Source: Seison nebaliae (lineage: Eukaryota > Rotifera > Pararotatoria > Seisonacea > Seisonidae). From it: a stretch of 64,000 nt of DNA. Under the pieces are notes generated by a model. That model ran no database searches. It saw nothing but the letters and a program-made list of their open reading frames with translations, and was not told the origin of the DNA. A program made the translations under genes and the position numbers. Location: NCBI GenBank assembly GCA_023231475.1, contig JALJEE010001544.1, positions 62,001 through 126,000 of the forward strand, given 5' to 3'. Within the stretch, counting starts at the first letter, position 1. Each line of letters begins with the position of its first letter. Below are positions 12,581-24,966 of this stretch, in pieces.

Positions 12581-13133
12581 AATTTATATCTAAAAATAAA
12601 CCAAAGAATTAGAAAGATAGAATAGAAGAATTATTTTATTACCAGAAAATTTGCAGGAAATTAAGAAAATTTTGAAATTTTTAAAAAAAATGGAATTGAA
12701 AAAGATTTTAACATACAAGAACTGAGAATGTTTTCAAAAAAAAATAAAAATTAAAAAAGATTTTACCACAACAAATAAAATTTTCAAAAGAAAAAAAAAA
12801 TCAAAATAACTTGAAAGAAAAAAATTTAAAAAAAAGGTTTTTTTTTAAAAATCATTGTTTCTTAGAAAAAACCGTTTGAAAAAACTAAGTCGTTAATTTT
12901 AGTTTTCGTATCACATAAAAAATAAGTAAAGAAATAAAAAATTGTAAATTTTTCGAAAAAAGAAAAAAATGGTATAAAAAAAACTTTGGAAAAAAATTTC
13001 AAAAAAAAATCCAGAAAAAATTTGAAAAAAATATTTCAATGAAATTAATATAATCCATTGCAAATATGGTAATTTTAGAAAAACGGGGGAAATTAATTTT
13101 TATAAATGTCTTTAGATTTCGGTAATTCGAATT
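12581..13133. other. A-rich spacer without gene
   Basis: About 550 bases dominated by A runs and AAAATT words, upstream of FKBP6 (-) and downstream of the small gene at 13134 (-). No coding or RNA feature is visible. Confidence 0.6.
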
Positions 13134-13436
13134 TTAAAATATCCGAATATCTTTCTTCATTTTCCCTTTATCGATTTGTGATTCATTGAAATTGACGAAA
13201 TTCTTGCCAATCTTGTACGTGGAGAATATTTCAGAGGATAATTTCTCTTTTGTCGATACATCAGTGGGAGACTGTCGGAAACTTTCGACCAAATATCTAT
13301 TTCGATATAGACGTACTTCTTCTTTGAACAATGATTTCTGATCGTTATTCATCAAATTGAATTTTTTATCGATACGTTCCAAATAATCGTTCAAACTCCG
13401 ATCAGGTGGAAGTGTATCTTTCTTTATATCACACAT
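13134..13436 (-). CDS. Small hypothetical protein
   Basis: A 100-residue open frame, rich in charged residues, with Met at 13436. The frame stays open further upstream to a TTTAG acceptor near 13500. It could therefore be the last exon of a spliced gene whose added residues would read LNPFHSRHRDF and onward. It contains DRSLNDYLERIDKKFN and SLFKEEVRLYRNRYLVESF, predicted helical. The LYR-containing segment faintly recalls a cytochrome oxidase subunit 4 motif, but I do not regard that as an identification. There is no signal peptide or membrane span. It lies head to head with FRA10AC1, about 150-210 bases apart, so a shared promoter is likely. Confidence 0.5.
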   Translation of the reverse strand: MCDIKKDTLPPDRSLNDYLERIDKKFNLMNNDQKSLFKEEVRLYRNRYLVESFRQSPTDVSTKEKLSSEIFSTYKIGKNFVNFNESQIDKGKMKKDIRIF

Positions 13437-13649
13437 GAGATAAATCTGATAATTAGTGTTTGTGATAAAATCACGATGTCGAGAATGAAATGGATTGAGC
13501 CTAAATTTGAAATGTTACAAGAAATATTTTTAAAGTGAGTTTAAAAAAAAGTATTATTAAATTTTCAGCTTCTAAGCTTCGTCGTCTTACAAGAGATAAT
13601 TTGACTAATTTATCGGGGAATTTTTTTTATTCTAATTTTTTCGTCGGAA

Positions 13650-14766
13650 ATGGAAAATAGTGAAGTTATTTCATAATTTTCGAATAATTGTTCGTTAAGA
13701 AAAAATGTGATTGAAAGTTCATTTCAGGTGACGATGTCACCTCCGAAGTGAGTAGTATTCAGTCAGCTGGTGAAAAACGGTCGTTACCAATCGATCGGAA
13801 TGATGAAATATTTTCTAAACGAGAACGTCATTTTAGATCGATGCCAATCACTCAACAATACAAGAATGAATATGGTCACATGAATGCGTATGACCGTCAT
13901 AAGGAATTAATTTATAGATATGTTCTAAAAAATGGTTCGGTCAGTTTGAACGACGCTTTCCCCCAAAAAACAGATAAACATGTCCGAGACATTGACGTGA
14001 TCAGAAAATATCAGAAATTTGTTTATGATGATAGTGATGAGGAAGTGGACGACGATGATGATAATGATGAGGAGATGGAGAAGAAAGAATACAGGAAATG
14101 GTGCAGGAAATTAGCGAAACGATATTGGAATAAATTATTTAAAGAATATTGTATTTGTGATTTGACTCAGTACAAGACGAATAGAATTGGAATGAGATGG
14201 AGGACCGAAAAGGAAGTTGTTAATGGCAAAGGACAATTCATCTGTTCCAACAAGAAATGTCAAATCAATAATTCGTTATTGTCATGGGAAATTAATTTTG
14301 GTTATATGGAATATCATCAGAAAAAGAATGAATTAGTCAAATTAAGTTTCAGTTTATTTCTTCTTTTTCTTAAATGGAATTGTTGAAGGATTATGTTCGG
14401 CATGTTCGAAGAAATTAAATTATCATCATCAACGACGATGTGTATCCAAGTTAACGGAAGTTCATTCTATTTCCCAGGAATCATCTTCGACCGATGAGCA
14501 ATGTGAAAAGAAAGAAAGTGAAAAAGATACAAATGAGAAAGAAGATTCAAATGAAAAAAATGAGGAAAAAGATTCAGAAGAAAAAAAGGAAGAAATCGAA
14601 GACAAGTCGAATGATATTTGGGACAAACAAGCAGAAGAAGAATTGAATGACGAAGATGATTCGAAAAGGAGAAAGTTATTTTTTTGAAATTTAACAAATC
14701 ATTCTGTTATGTTTTATTAGGATGGAAGACGAAATGAATGAATTCTTATCCGATTTATTATTATGA
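13650..14766 (+). CDS. FRA10AC1: FRA10AC1 homologue
   Basis: Four exons join in frame: 13650-13659, 13728-14345, 14389-14674 and 14721-14766. The product is 319 residues, close to the human protein (315). The diagnostic block is LAKRYWNKLFKEYCICDL, then GMRWRTEKEVVNGKGQFICSN and SWEINFGYMEYHQKKNELVK. A Cys-X2-Cys pair follows (LCSACSKKLNYHH). Together with the earlier Cys pair (ICSNKKC) these look like a zinc site. The family is nuclear and has been found in spliceosomal complexes; its exact role is uncertain. The C-terminal half after the zinc block is a Glu/Lys/Asp-rich tail ending EFLSDLLL, like the human end. The short first exon (MEN plus one base) is inferred from phase and is the least certain part. 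Confidence 0.88.
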
Positions 14767-16297
14767 ATTTTGATTTTTTTATGTTGGTCAGAAGCTTAAA
14801 ATTTGACTTTTTTTTAAATTTTTATTATAATTATGAAAAATAAAATTTTTGTTTTTTCGAATTTTCGAAGAGTAACACGAGTTTCGATGCATATCGTATT
14901 CGCATAAATGATGAACATAAACTTTTTGAGTGGCTCTGTCAAATGTATTATTCGTTCTTCTCCTCTGCCCTATGGGAATGGTGTTAGTGTACACATGTAA
15001 TTGTGAAAGTTACATAGATGTGCATGTGTAAAAGATATACACATCATGTACACATATATGGACAATTGAGATGGGGAAGAAGAGAGATAAATGAAAAAAA
15101 AATAGTTTTCCCTTCATTGGCAGATTAGAAGAAGAAGAAGAAATCGAAGAATGTGTTAAGAATCGATTGTCAGTAAAAATGTTATCATCCTCCACTATTT
15201 TCTTCTTTCAGTTCTTTTAATTTCAAATTTTCTTTTATTTAACCTTCTTTCTGTACATTTCTCATCAATCCTTTTCCACATGTTTCATGTAATTTCTTTT
15301 CTTTTTCAAATGGTACACGGTCAATTAGTAATATAGATACATTTATTTCTTTCTCTCTAGTTTCCGTGTATTTGTGTGTGTGTGTGTGTGTGTATGTGTG
15401 AGGGGTGGGGAGGATGGATGTTTTTTATTAATTCGACCGTTCGACTGACAGTTTTCGTGTTCATTCGTCTATGGGGATATGGGGAGGGATTTGGAGAAAA
15501 GTTTCATTTCTGTGAAAATATATTTGAATTATTCGTTTTGAAAAATTTGTTGTTTCGTGAAATTTAAATAATAATAAACCAAAAACGACAATATATTTTC
15601 CTTTAAGATTGAGAATAGATTTAGTGAGGGACGAACTATTAATTTCATATGATTATTGTTACCTTTAGAGAATTTTGTGTTGTATCTTAGTGTTTGCGAA
15701 TGAGTAATCTCGTAGATACGACATCGGCAAATACGTTAAAACGTCGGTCGACAACCGGTTTGCATCTTTTTTCTTCCCTCAGCGAATTAATCATTTCGTC
15801 GACGACATACAACTTAATGTTCAATAATTCCATTTCAATTACTGACTGGGGACTTTCTCTGACTGTTGATATAAATATTTCATTTCATTCATCCGTTAAT
15901 TAAAGGCGAGAATGATAACGATTTGAATGTTTCTAGTGAGAAGAAGAAAAATCTTTGTGATGATTCAAGTTTGATAATAAAATTTTTCATTTAATCTTCT
16001 CCACTAATAGATTTCTTTCTTTTATTTTTTTCTTTATTTCCCTTTCTCATCATATCATCATCATCATCATCATCATCATCATTTACGTTTATCATTCAAT
16101 CAATTATTATAACTTATCTTATTTTGTGAAATTATCATTATTTCGATTCTTAATTTCTATTTTAAGTTGGTCATTTTTATTCTCAATTCATTACCATGCC
16201 AACGATTGTTGTTGTCTCTAATTAATTTCCATTCATCTCCCTCTCCCTTATTTCAAGTTAATCTTTGTGGTAAACAAAAATTGAAGATAACGATAAA
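14767..16297. other. Intergenic region with microsatellites
   Basis: About 1.5 kb between FRA10AC1 and the KH gene. It holds a (TG)10 run at 15373-15392 and an (ATC)n run at about 16054-16083. Small open frames are unsupported. The right end probably contains the promoter and 5' UTR of the KH gene. Confidence 0.6.
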
Positions 16298-17648
16298 ATG
16301 GCAAGCGAGGAAACGATTACGGAGAACTTCAATATTCCCAGCAACATGGCTGGAATTGGTTCGTTATATCATTTTTACCATCTCTCTCATCGTTTCTCTC
16401 TTTTGTAGTCATTGGTAAAGGTGGGCAAACGATTTCATCAATCAAATCGGAAACGGGAGCTAAAGTTGAATTACAACCATCAACTTTTCAAAGTCAAGAT
16501 CGTCGAGTGACGATTAGTGGAACTCCGGAACAAGTGAAGTTAATAGAAATTAATTAATTTTTTTGAAATTTAAAAATTTCTTATATTTTTCAGTAATGCT
16601 AAAACACGTATCACAGCGTTACTCACTGATCCACGTCCGACAACTTCATCCAATTCCATATTTACGACGACTCTCGATATTCCTGGGAATAAATGTGGTT
16701 TGGTAATTGGTCGATCTGGTGATACGATCAAAAAATTAGCTGTTCGTTTTCCATTCTGTCTCATTTCACTTTCATTTCATTCATTTAATAGGAACGATTC
16801 TCCGTTAAATTGATGATCGTTCAAGAGAATACGAGTTGTAATGTAATGTCAAAACCTTTGAGAATTTCTGGTGACAGGAAACAAGTGGAATTGGCAGAAC
16901 ATGCTGTTCGAGAATTGATTTCACGAGGCAATGAAGGATCGGGTAAAGGTTTCAATCCCGGAATTCCCAACAACAACAACATGAATGGAGTTGTTAGTGT
17001 TTTCTCCTTTTTCAACTTTTCCATTTAATAATTTTGAAAGAAAACATCAATTTTGACAGTACCAGCAGAAAAGGCAGGAATGGTAATTGGAAAAGGTTAA
17101 TTCAGATTAATTAATTTTATAATATTTTTATCTAAATTTTTTTAGGTGGTGAGACGATTCGAGAAATTAACAGGAAATCTGGTGCATTTGTTGAAATAAG
17201 AAAAGATTCCCAATCAGCAACTGAGAAAGTGTTCGATGTTCGTGGAACGATCGATCAAATTCAAACTGCAATTCAATTAATTCGAAATAAAATTTGGAAT
17301 AATGGTCAAGTGAGTATGATGAATCGACAGGAACAACCATTTCCTAACGCCTTTTCCAACATTCAACAAACTGACGCATTTGGTAATGCAAAAGATCATC
17401 CACCTGATTATTCGTTGCAATGGATCGAATATTATCGGGCACATGGCGAATATGAGAAAGCTAATAGCGTGTTAGCTTCTTATAATATTGCTCATCCAAA
17501 TAATCAATTGCCACCTTTGACCACTACAATTCCAAGTTGGCCGAATCCCTTAGGTCAACCACAGATGGTTGTTCCCAACGCCTCCGGACAAGGACAACCA
17601 CCTCAGCCGCAAGCTAGCGCCAATAATCAGTCATATATCCAACAATAA
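16298..17648 (+). CDS. KH-domain RNA/ssDNA-binding protein, FUBP/KHSRP/PSI family
   Basis: Six exons. Three KH domains are seen, each with its GXXG loop: VIGKGGQT (start of exon 2, near 16411), VIGRSGDT (near 16710) and VIGKGGET (split by the intron ending at 17143). The third matches the last KH of FUBP proteins best (KVFDVRGTIDQIQTAIQLI). The tail has DYSLQWIEYYRAHGEYEKA, the Tyr-rich repeat of FUBP1 and of Drosophila PSI, then a Pro/Gln-rich end. Family members bind single-stranded DNA or pre-mRNA and act in transcription and splicing. FUBP proteins usually have four KH domains, so one is missing or not recognised. Donors are GTTCGT, GTTAAT, GTTCGT and GTTAAT; the one near 16994 is ambiguous. 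The ATG at 16298 puts only a short leader before KH1. Confidence 0.87.
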
Positions 17649-19624
17649 TTGTCAATGAAATTTAGTTTTAAATCTGATGATAAACATTCAAATTCGCTAA
17701 TTAATTTTCATTCGATCTGAATGTCTGGTGGAAATTAATGGGAAAATAATGATAATTCTAAATTTCATATAAATTGTTTCTTTTTAATTTCTTTCTTCTT
17801 TTCTGGCGTTTTTCCTTCTCAAATTTTAATTTATGATTATTTCTATTAATCATCAATTATCATCTGGTAAAATTTATGTATTTTATTTTCTAGTTATTTC
17901 TCTAGTTTCTATCCCTTTTTTTTGTGTCTGTTGTAATCCATTTCTGTTACATATCAATATGCGATCGATTTACCATTTTTTTGATTCCATTTTTGTTTGA
18001 TAATCCAAATGATGATAATTTTCTTGTAAACAAATATTTCAAGTGTTTGGAAAATTTTTCTTAAAAAAAATTCCATATTAATATATATTAATCTTTTCAT
18101 CTCACCATAAATTCCACAAAAAAATTATTTATGAGAATAAGACTTGTTTTGATGATCTCGAAAAAAAATGGTCAATAAAATTTATTATCGAAATTTCATT
18201 TCACAATATTGATCTTCTCATTTATTGGATATCATCATTAACTCGTCTTTATATGATATATTCAGCAATATAGTGTAATCAACATTCTTTTATTATTACA
18301 AATTTTCATTAAAATCGATTTTATCGATTGAAAATTTTTAACGATTTCATTATCATCATTTGGAATTATCATCATGAAAATCAAAAAAAAAATGACAAAA
18401 AAAATCTTCGTGAACTTTCATCATCATCATCGCCACAACAGTGTGTAAAGATCTAAATAATTATATAAATCATTTGGAATTGGATAATTTTCAAGAGCGA
18501 TTTCCCGAATTCTTGTCAAACAAAGAAAATTATTATAAATTCATATCATTATTTGTGTTATGTGTAAATAGAATTGATTTTCTGATTTCTCTTTTCAATT
18601 TATACCGAACTCAATTTCTCAATATATTTATCGATTATATTATCAATTTCCGTTATTTCTGATGATAATGATGATGTTATGTTGAGCAATGATTTTTGAA
18701 GATATATATGCACGATGCCGTTTTATTTATTCATTTTTTTTCCATTTCAACCGAATAAGAATTTTCTCAACAACAAACAAATTCCTTCATTTTTCCTCAC
18801 AAGTCGTCCGGTATCCAAAATCATTAAATAAATTCGTAAAGGAACAATTCGTATTGATATGTTTTGGACGAATTACAAAAAAAATTTTCTTTCTTTTCTT
18901 TATGATCATTTCCTTCTTCGTTTCTCTTCAGATCAATGATTTCAATCTTTATCTAATAAAAATTTCTGTTTCTAAAAAAAAATGAGAGAATCTTCTAACA
19001 AATTTATTTCGAAGATGATAAAATATTTAGAAATGTTATTAAAAAATCTGCTTGTTCAATTTGGGAAGAGGAATGAAAATTAATCGATGACTAGTAGAAA
19101 TTGTAGATTAGTTAGAGTAGAAGTAAAGATGAGTTAGAGTTTTCATGGTATTTTTTATTGGACGTTAATCGAATAAGAAAAGGATGACAAAGAAGATATG
19201 AAAATAATTCGTTTTTCTAATCTAATTGCAATAAGAGATTTTCCAATATTTCTTGTCAATGATTGATGAGCAGAAGAAGAAGAGAATTTTTTGCGAATTA
19301 AAATATATATCGAGTGAATTATATTCGGGTATTTTGCTCTCGGTAATAATATAAATGAGGTAACACTTTTGAGATAATTTTTTTTTTGGATAAAATGTAA
19401 ATTGCATGATAAATTGGAATCATATTAATCAGATAAATGACCAAGTTATTTAAGAGAGAAGAAAAAGAGATATTTGTTTTGTGGGAAACTTGAAAAAGCC
19501 ATGCAATAATTTAAAAAAAAATAAAATGATTTCTTTTAATCAAAAGTGGAACAATCATGATGATGATAATAAGTGATGATGGTATTGACTGTACAAAATG
19601 ATTATGAAAATAAGAAAAATAAAT
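17649..19624. other. Convergent intergenic region, 3' UTRs
   Basis: Nearly 2 kb between the KH gene stop and the alpha-catulin stop, both pointing inward. An AATAAA lies at 18174-18179 on the plus strand, compatible with a long 3' UTR. The rest is AT-rich with chance open frames (18441-18985), and I see no gene in it. Confidence 0.55.
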
Positions 19625-22600
19625 TCATTTTAAATCGAATGTATTCTTATCATCCATCAAATTCTTCCTTCGACGTCGCTGTGATGGACATTCGAATATT
19701 TCAACGAATGGATTAACCATCGTGTCTGTTGGATTGAGAGTTCGATTTATCATAAGATCTGGTAAACTGGTGTTCGTACATTGATCCAATGGATTAAATT
19801 GAGGAATAAATTGATTAGAATATGGTGGCTGTTGTTGTTGTTGGTGGTGGTGGTGATGTTGTTGCTGTTGAGAAATATCAGGAATTTTACTATCGAAAAA
19901 TGAGACAGTTCGATGATGACTGGCAGCTCGAGGATTCATTTCCATATTTGTCATTCGAATTTTCTTCCTTAACAATTGTTCGGAATATGGAGGCATTGGA
20001 GGGGAATGGAGTGGATATTTGTTGAATTCGTTTATTGGATTCATCAGATATTGTTGTTGATCGGACGAGAATATGGATGCTTTCGTTCGATTCATGGTGT
20101 TCGGATGATATTTGTAAAGGTTGGTAGATGGAGCAGGTGGCGGTTGAGTCTCGTACGGAGTCGACCTTTTTTCAAAGAATATTGGAGACATATCATTCGA
20201 ATGTGGTTTGGAAAGAATTTGATTAACATTCAACGAATACTAAAAGACGAGGAATTGTAATGAAAGAGAATTAAATTGAAATTGTGAAAGAAATTTTAAA
20301 CTTGATCAACAAGACAAAGAGTATTCATGATGAGTTGATGGACAGATAAACTTAATTCACAGACGAATGATAAAATTGTTCTGGATTGACATAGCAATAT
20401 CTCATTCTTACTATTACTATTAGCTGAGTAAGCATTCTGTTGTAATAACAATATCAATCGTTGACAGAGTGGGAGAACAGTCTCCAAATGATTGATGAGG
20501 AATGCTTTCTGTTGACATGTATTTGGAATCTGAAATATAATATTTAAAATAAATGATAAAATGAGAGATAATCAACGAACGCATGAGATCAATACTTTCA
20601 CCATATTATAAATTCGATGTATCTCTTTCGTATAAGTAGATATGTGAATGATTAAGGTACCGAGTGCTGCACGAATATCTGTATTATTTGCGAGAATGAA
20701 CTGATGGAATATTTCGAGAATTGTTAAAATTCTTTTCGTTTGTTCTAATAACGGATTGGATTCTTTCAATTGATTCGTTTCCTGAGTATATTGCTTCTGT
20801 TGTTGATGGACGTATCGATCGTAATCGTTGTACATCTCATAAAGGAGAGATTTTAAATCATTATCTAATTTATCAAAGTCTTGTCGGTTGAAAGTTTTGG
20901 TGGGGAATTTAATGGGATCGGTAGCTGGAACTGATTTTGAGAGACGATCATTATTCAACTTCCTCTGAACACGTCCATGTTTACCTCGACGTGGCAATGA
21001 CGTGTAAGTGGAATAATTGGAATTGTTGGAAGGTCGTATATTCTGATTGTTAATGATATTGGGATTATATGGTAATGTGCCTGATATTTTTCGAGAGGAA
21101 TAAGTAGCTGGACGAAAAGTATTTAAATAATTAGATTTCTCCCTCAGATTACTATCATCGAATGAATCGGAGTCAGTATTCGGTTTGAACCATCCAACAT
21201 TCTTCATCGGTTCTGGAAATTCTTCATATAACATCTGCGTTGATGAACGGAATCTGGGATCAGCATATCGATATTTTCTTTTCGTTTTATTCTCATATGT
21301 CACTGGTTGTGATCGTTGATGATGATGATGATGATGATGGTGTTGATGATGATTCTGACGTTGTTCAGGTTGTGTTGCATATCGATTATTTTGATGTGAT
21401 AACATTTGATGCTGATCATAAGAACGATGATGATGTCTCGATTTATTCGATCGTTTATGATGTTTATCATCTTCCATTAATGGTATTGCTGTTCGTCGTC
21501 CTGACGGTTTTAATTCTTCGTCATTCCCAAATGAACGATTACCTGTTGCTGTGGTTGCGGCTATTGTTGTTGTTGTTGTAGCTGATTGTGATGGAAATGT
21601 TGATAAATCAAATAAAGGTGTTGATGATACAGATGTGGTGGTTGTTGTTGTTGTTATGATGGTGGTGGTGTTTGTGGTGGTGTGAAGTGGAGGAAGATGA
21701 GGCAAATTTGATGATTGATGATCAGCTGAGGGATTGATTGGATGCGTCTTCAATTGATTATCGAAAGTCAAACGATATTGTGACCAATATTGTTGTAGTT
21801 CACCGGGTAACAATATTAGTTTCTGTTTGATGGATCGTTCGTAAAGTTGACGGAACTCCTTCAACGAATTCTCCAAACTATTTATACAATTGAATAACAT
21901 ATCGCGGAGAAGTTTCGTTGTGGAATTGAAGTCGAGTATTGTGAAGAGTTCGCTCTGTAAATTCATCTCGACATTTGAATTCAAATTAGTTGCAGTAGAT
22001 GTGGCGGATTGAGGTAGTTTCGTCTTTATAAAATATTTCCTCTGAACAACATACATCGTATAGATGATAGATAAAATCGATTTGACGGTAAGGCAAATGC
22101 TCACGCTCATCAATCGCAAATAACGATGATGATGAATGACTTGGGAACGGAGTGCATCGTCAATAGTCAGTTGACAAGTTAAGTCGAAGATCAAAGACAA
22201 ATGATTCGATTTCTGTTGTAGTTGTAACAAATTCAGTAATTTATTTTGGATCAAATTCAATGATAATTGTATAAGAAATATCTTCTCTTTCTCATTCAAT
22301 TGTTCATCAATAAATTGCTGTTGTTGTTGTTGTTGTTGCTGTTGTTGTTGATATTGTTGCATATTATGATGTTGCTTCATTAAGAAATTATTTTTATGTT
22401 GTTGGAAATAATCAGATGTTATTTGTGTCAATTGCTTAAGATCGTGAAGAGAAATGCGATACCATTTGAAAATAGCCGAATGATGTAAGGACGTAGTAAT
22501 GATATGTAGAGTGAAACGTGTAAACTGAAAGATGAAAATTATTAGAAATGGAACTAGATAAATTTTAAATAAAATAAAAACTTCAGAAGATAATTGAGTG

Positions 22601-24966
22601 TGTAGTTTCATGGAATAGATTGCATATCGTTCATAATTCCGTTTGGCGTTCATCATCGTCTCGATGGAAGTTGTCTGTATACGAATCGTTTCTTCCGTTA
22701 TTTTCCGAATGAATTGACGACTCTCACCACAATTCATATGTTTCTTATCAGCACAAATCTCTTCCAACGTCTTTAAGAGAATACTCTTCTTGTGAATTAA
22801 TTGTAGAATGGAATGACGTATATCTGATTCGATTTCTTCGATCGTCTCCATATACTTCTCCAGAGATGCATGTGTCACTCGGAAGAATTGTGTTAGATGT
22901 TCGATGTTGACGATTTCATTCTCACGACCTGTCGATTGTTGATGATCCAGATTGATTGATTCATAATTCGAATTAATAAATGTGATGATTTGTTCGAATT
23001 TGCATTTTGAGAAGTTCTCCTCTTTCAGAAACTGGATACATTTCAAATGGACCGATCTCATTTGTGAGAGAATTTGTTGTAGTTCGTTTGTGGTCACTCG
23101 GAGCGATTTGATGAGTTGTGAAGCGATTTCTATTTCATTCGAATGATTATTATTTAGAGTGGAGAATGAGGGAGATTTTGGTCGAATGATTTGAATGTAA
23201 TCGATAATATGTTGTCGATTATTATTGACGATGTTGAAAATGTTTTTAAGTGAAATGAATAATTCGTCAGAATAATGATGGATACATCTCATATTCTCTA
23301 ACAGTCGTGCTAGAATTCCATTATTCGATACACTACCGGATTGATGAGATGATAAATTGAAATTATCATTATTCGAATAAATATTCACCACCTCCGAGTC
23401 GGACCGATGCCAATTCTTATTCATATTCGTCAATTGTTTTTCAAATAACGGTTTCTTCATGAAAGCGGCTGAAGTGAAAGTGAATTCCTTCATATTGTCA
23501 CGATTCTTCTCGAACACATTATCATACAATTGTAACGCTTCAAATAAATTGGAGAGATCGAATGAATCTGATAAATTTAATCGTCTCTCCTTCTCATTGT
23601 TTACATCATTTTTCAAAAAATATTCATTCTCATTACTGTTATTATTATTATTGTTGTTGTTGTTGTTTGTGTAGTCATAAGAAATGGAATCGACAACGAC
23701 TAAATGGAGAGTGTAAAGTGCATAGCGAATATATTGGAGAATGCTGTCACGTAATTCAATTGATAAATCGATCGGTAACAAATGATGTTGTGTCATTAAC
23801 GTTAACATGATAATATCGACGGATGTACGTTGAATATCGATTGGACGTCGAACATCCTTCACTGACAAATGGAGAAGAATCGGCTCTTCAGTATCTGTCA
23901 AAATATTTAAACGTTGAATAGATGATTGAATTAGTGAGTGTAGCGATGTGATTGATGGTTCGTCTTCCGTTTTCCGATGAGTATCTACACCTCCGAAATG
24001 CAATGCCATTTTACATGACGATAATAAAAATGGTGTGGTCTCCTCTAACGATTGTCTTGACATCGTCAACAACATGACGGCACTTCGATCCTTCAAATCC
24101 GTTTGACGTCCTCCACTCAAATGTGCCAGTTCGACTAAATCCGATCCGAATCGAGTGAAGGCTGTTACTAATGAATCGACATTATTCGATTGTTCCATCG
24201 ATTGTATCGATTCATTCACTTTCAATTTAAATCGAACGATATGTTTCACCGTTATCGCATCGGCCAACAACAACACTCTCGTTACAGCTCGTAAGATACG
24301 TATGGCAGATGTGCGTAACCGTTTATTATACATTTCACATAACGAATAAATATTCACATCATTCGATGTCATTTCCACACTCACATTACTGTTCGCCCAT
24401 TGTAACAATTGCATCAACTTCTGCATCGAACTATCCGCAGCCTCACACGCAACGAACATGTCCGCTTTAATCTCTTGATTTGTTTGTCCAATCGACTCGC
24501 CTAAGAAAAATGTTTACAATTGACGATCTCAAATAATACGAACCGACATTAATAAAACGCTGAATTGCTTTGCCCAAATTATTGACGAGAGTATTCAATG
24601 TATGAAGATTACGGGGATAATCAATAATTCTTTCTAATCTAATATCAATCAACGTTTGAATCTGAATAGAAAATTTGAATTAATTTTGGAAGAAATTTTA
24701 AATGAATTTTAATTTTGGATGGAATATTAGATAGAATATTTTATTGAATTCTTTAAGGAATTTTAAAAAATTAATTGAATAAGAACCTGTTTTATCAGTG
24801 GCTGCAGAGTGTTATCAATACTCTTTGTTTTGATGACAGACCGAAGTCCCATACCAACAGCAATTCCTCGTTCACCAATTGTTGTTGGTTGAAGTGAACG
24901 ATTCTCATTCACCAAAACAATAAGTTCATTTTTAATCTGATAATATTGTTCGTTTGGCTTCCCCTT
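19625..24966 (-). CDS. CTNNAL1: Alpha-catulin (alpha-catenin-like) with expanded disordered inserts
   Basis: Vinculin/alpha-catenin superfamily protein. Alpha-catulin acts as a Rho-GEF scaffold and, in nematodes, links to dystrobrevin and ion channels. Readable from about 24966 downward: GLRSVIKTKSIDNTLQPLI, then an exon with LVNNLGKAIQRFINVG, then the 24459-20572 exon block. The last contains ILRAVTRVLLLADAITVKHI, FGSDLVELAHLSGGRQTDLKDRSAVM and LEETTPFLLSSCKMAL, all diagnostic. A 57-base in-frame intron at 22525-22581 should be removed. The final helical bundle continues in the exon near 20296-20532 (LPLCQRLILLLQ), and a last exon (19625-20243) adds a Pro/Gln/His-rich tail. Unusual inserts are an Asn run near 23640-23665, a Gln run near 22310-22350, and about 300 disordered residues (about 20870-21760). 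The large insert replaces the short linker before the last bundle. The start codon is not found; an upstream exon beyond 24970 is needed. Confidence 0.85.

Noticed and set aside
13748-14386. FRA10AC1 as a 212-residue single-exon protein
   Set aside because: The family similarity continues in two further exons after short introns, and the true frame opens upstream of the GTG at 13748.
21240-21581. Asp/Val-rich frame on the plus strand
   Set aside because: Antisense shadow of the His-rich insert of alpha-catulin.
22525-22581. Transmembrane helix within alpha-catulin
   Set aside because: The hydrophobic residues come from reading through an in-frame 57-base intron (GTTTTT..TTTCAG); the family has no membrane span.
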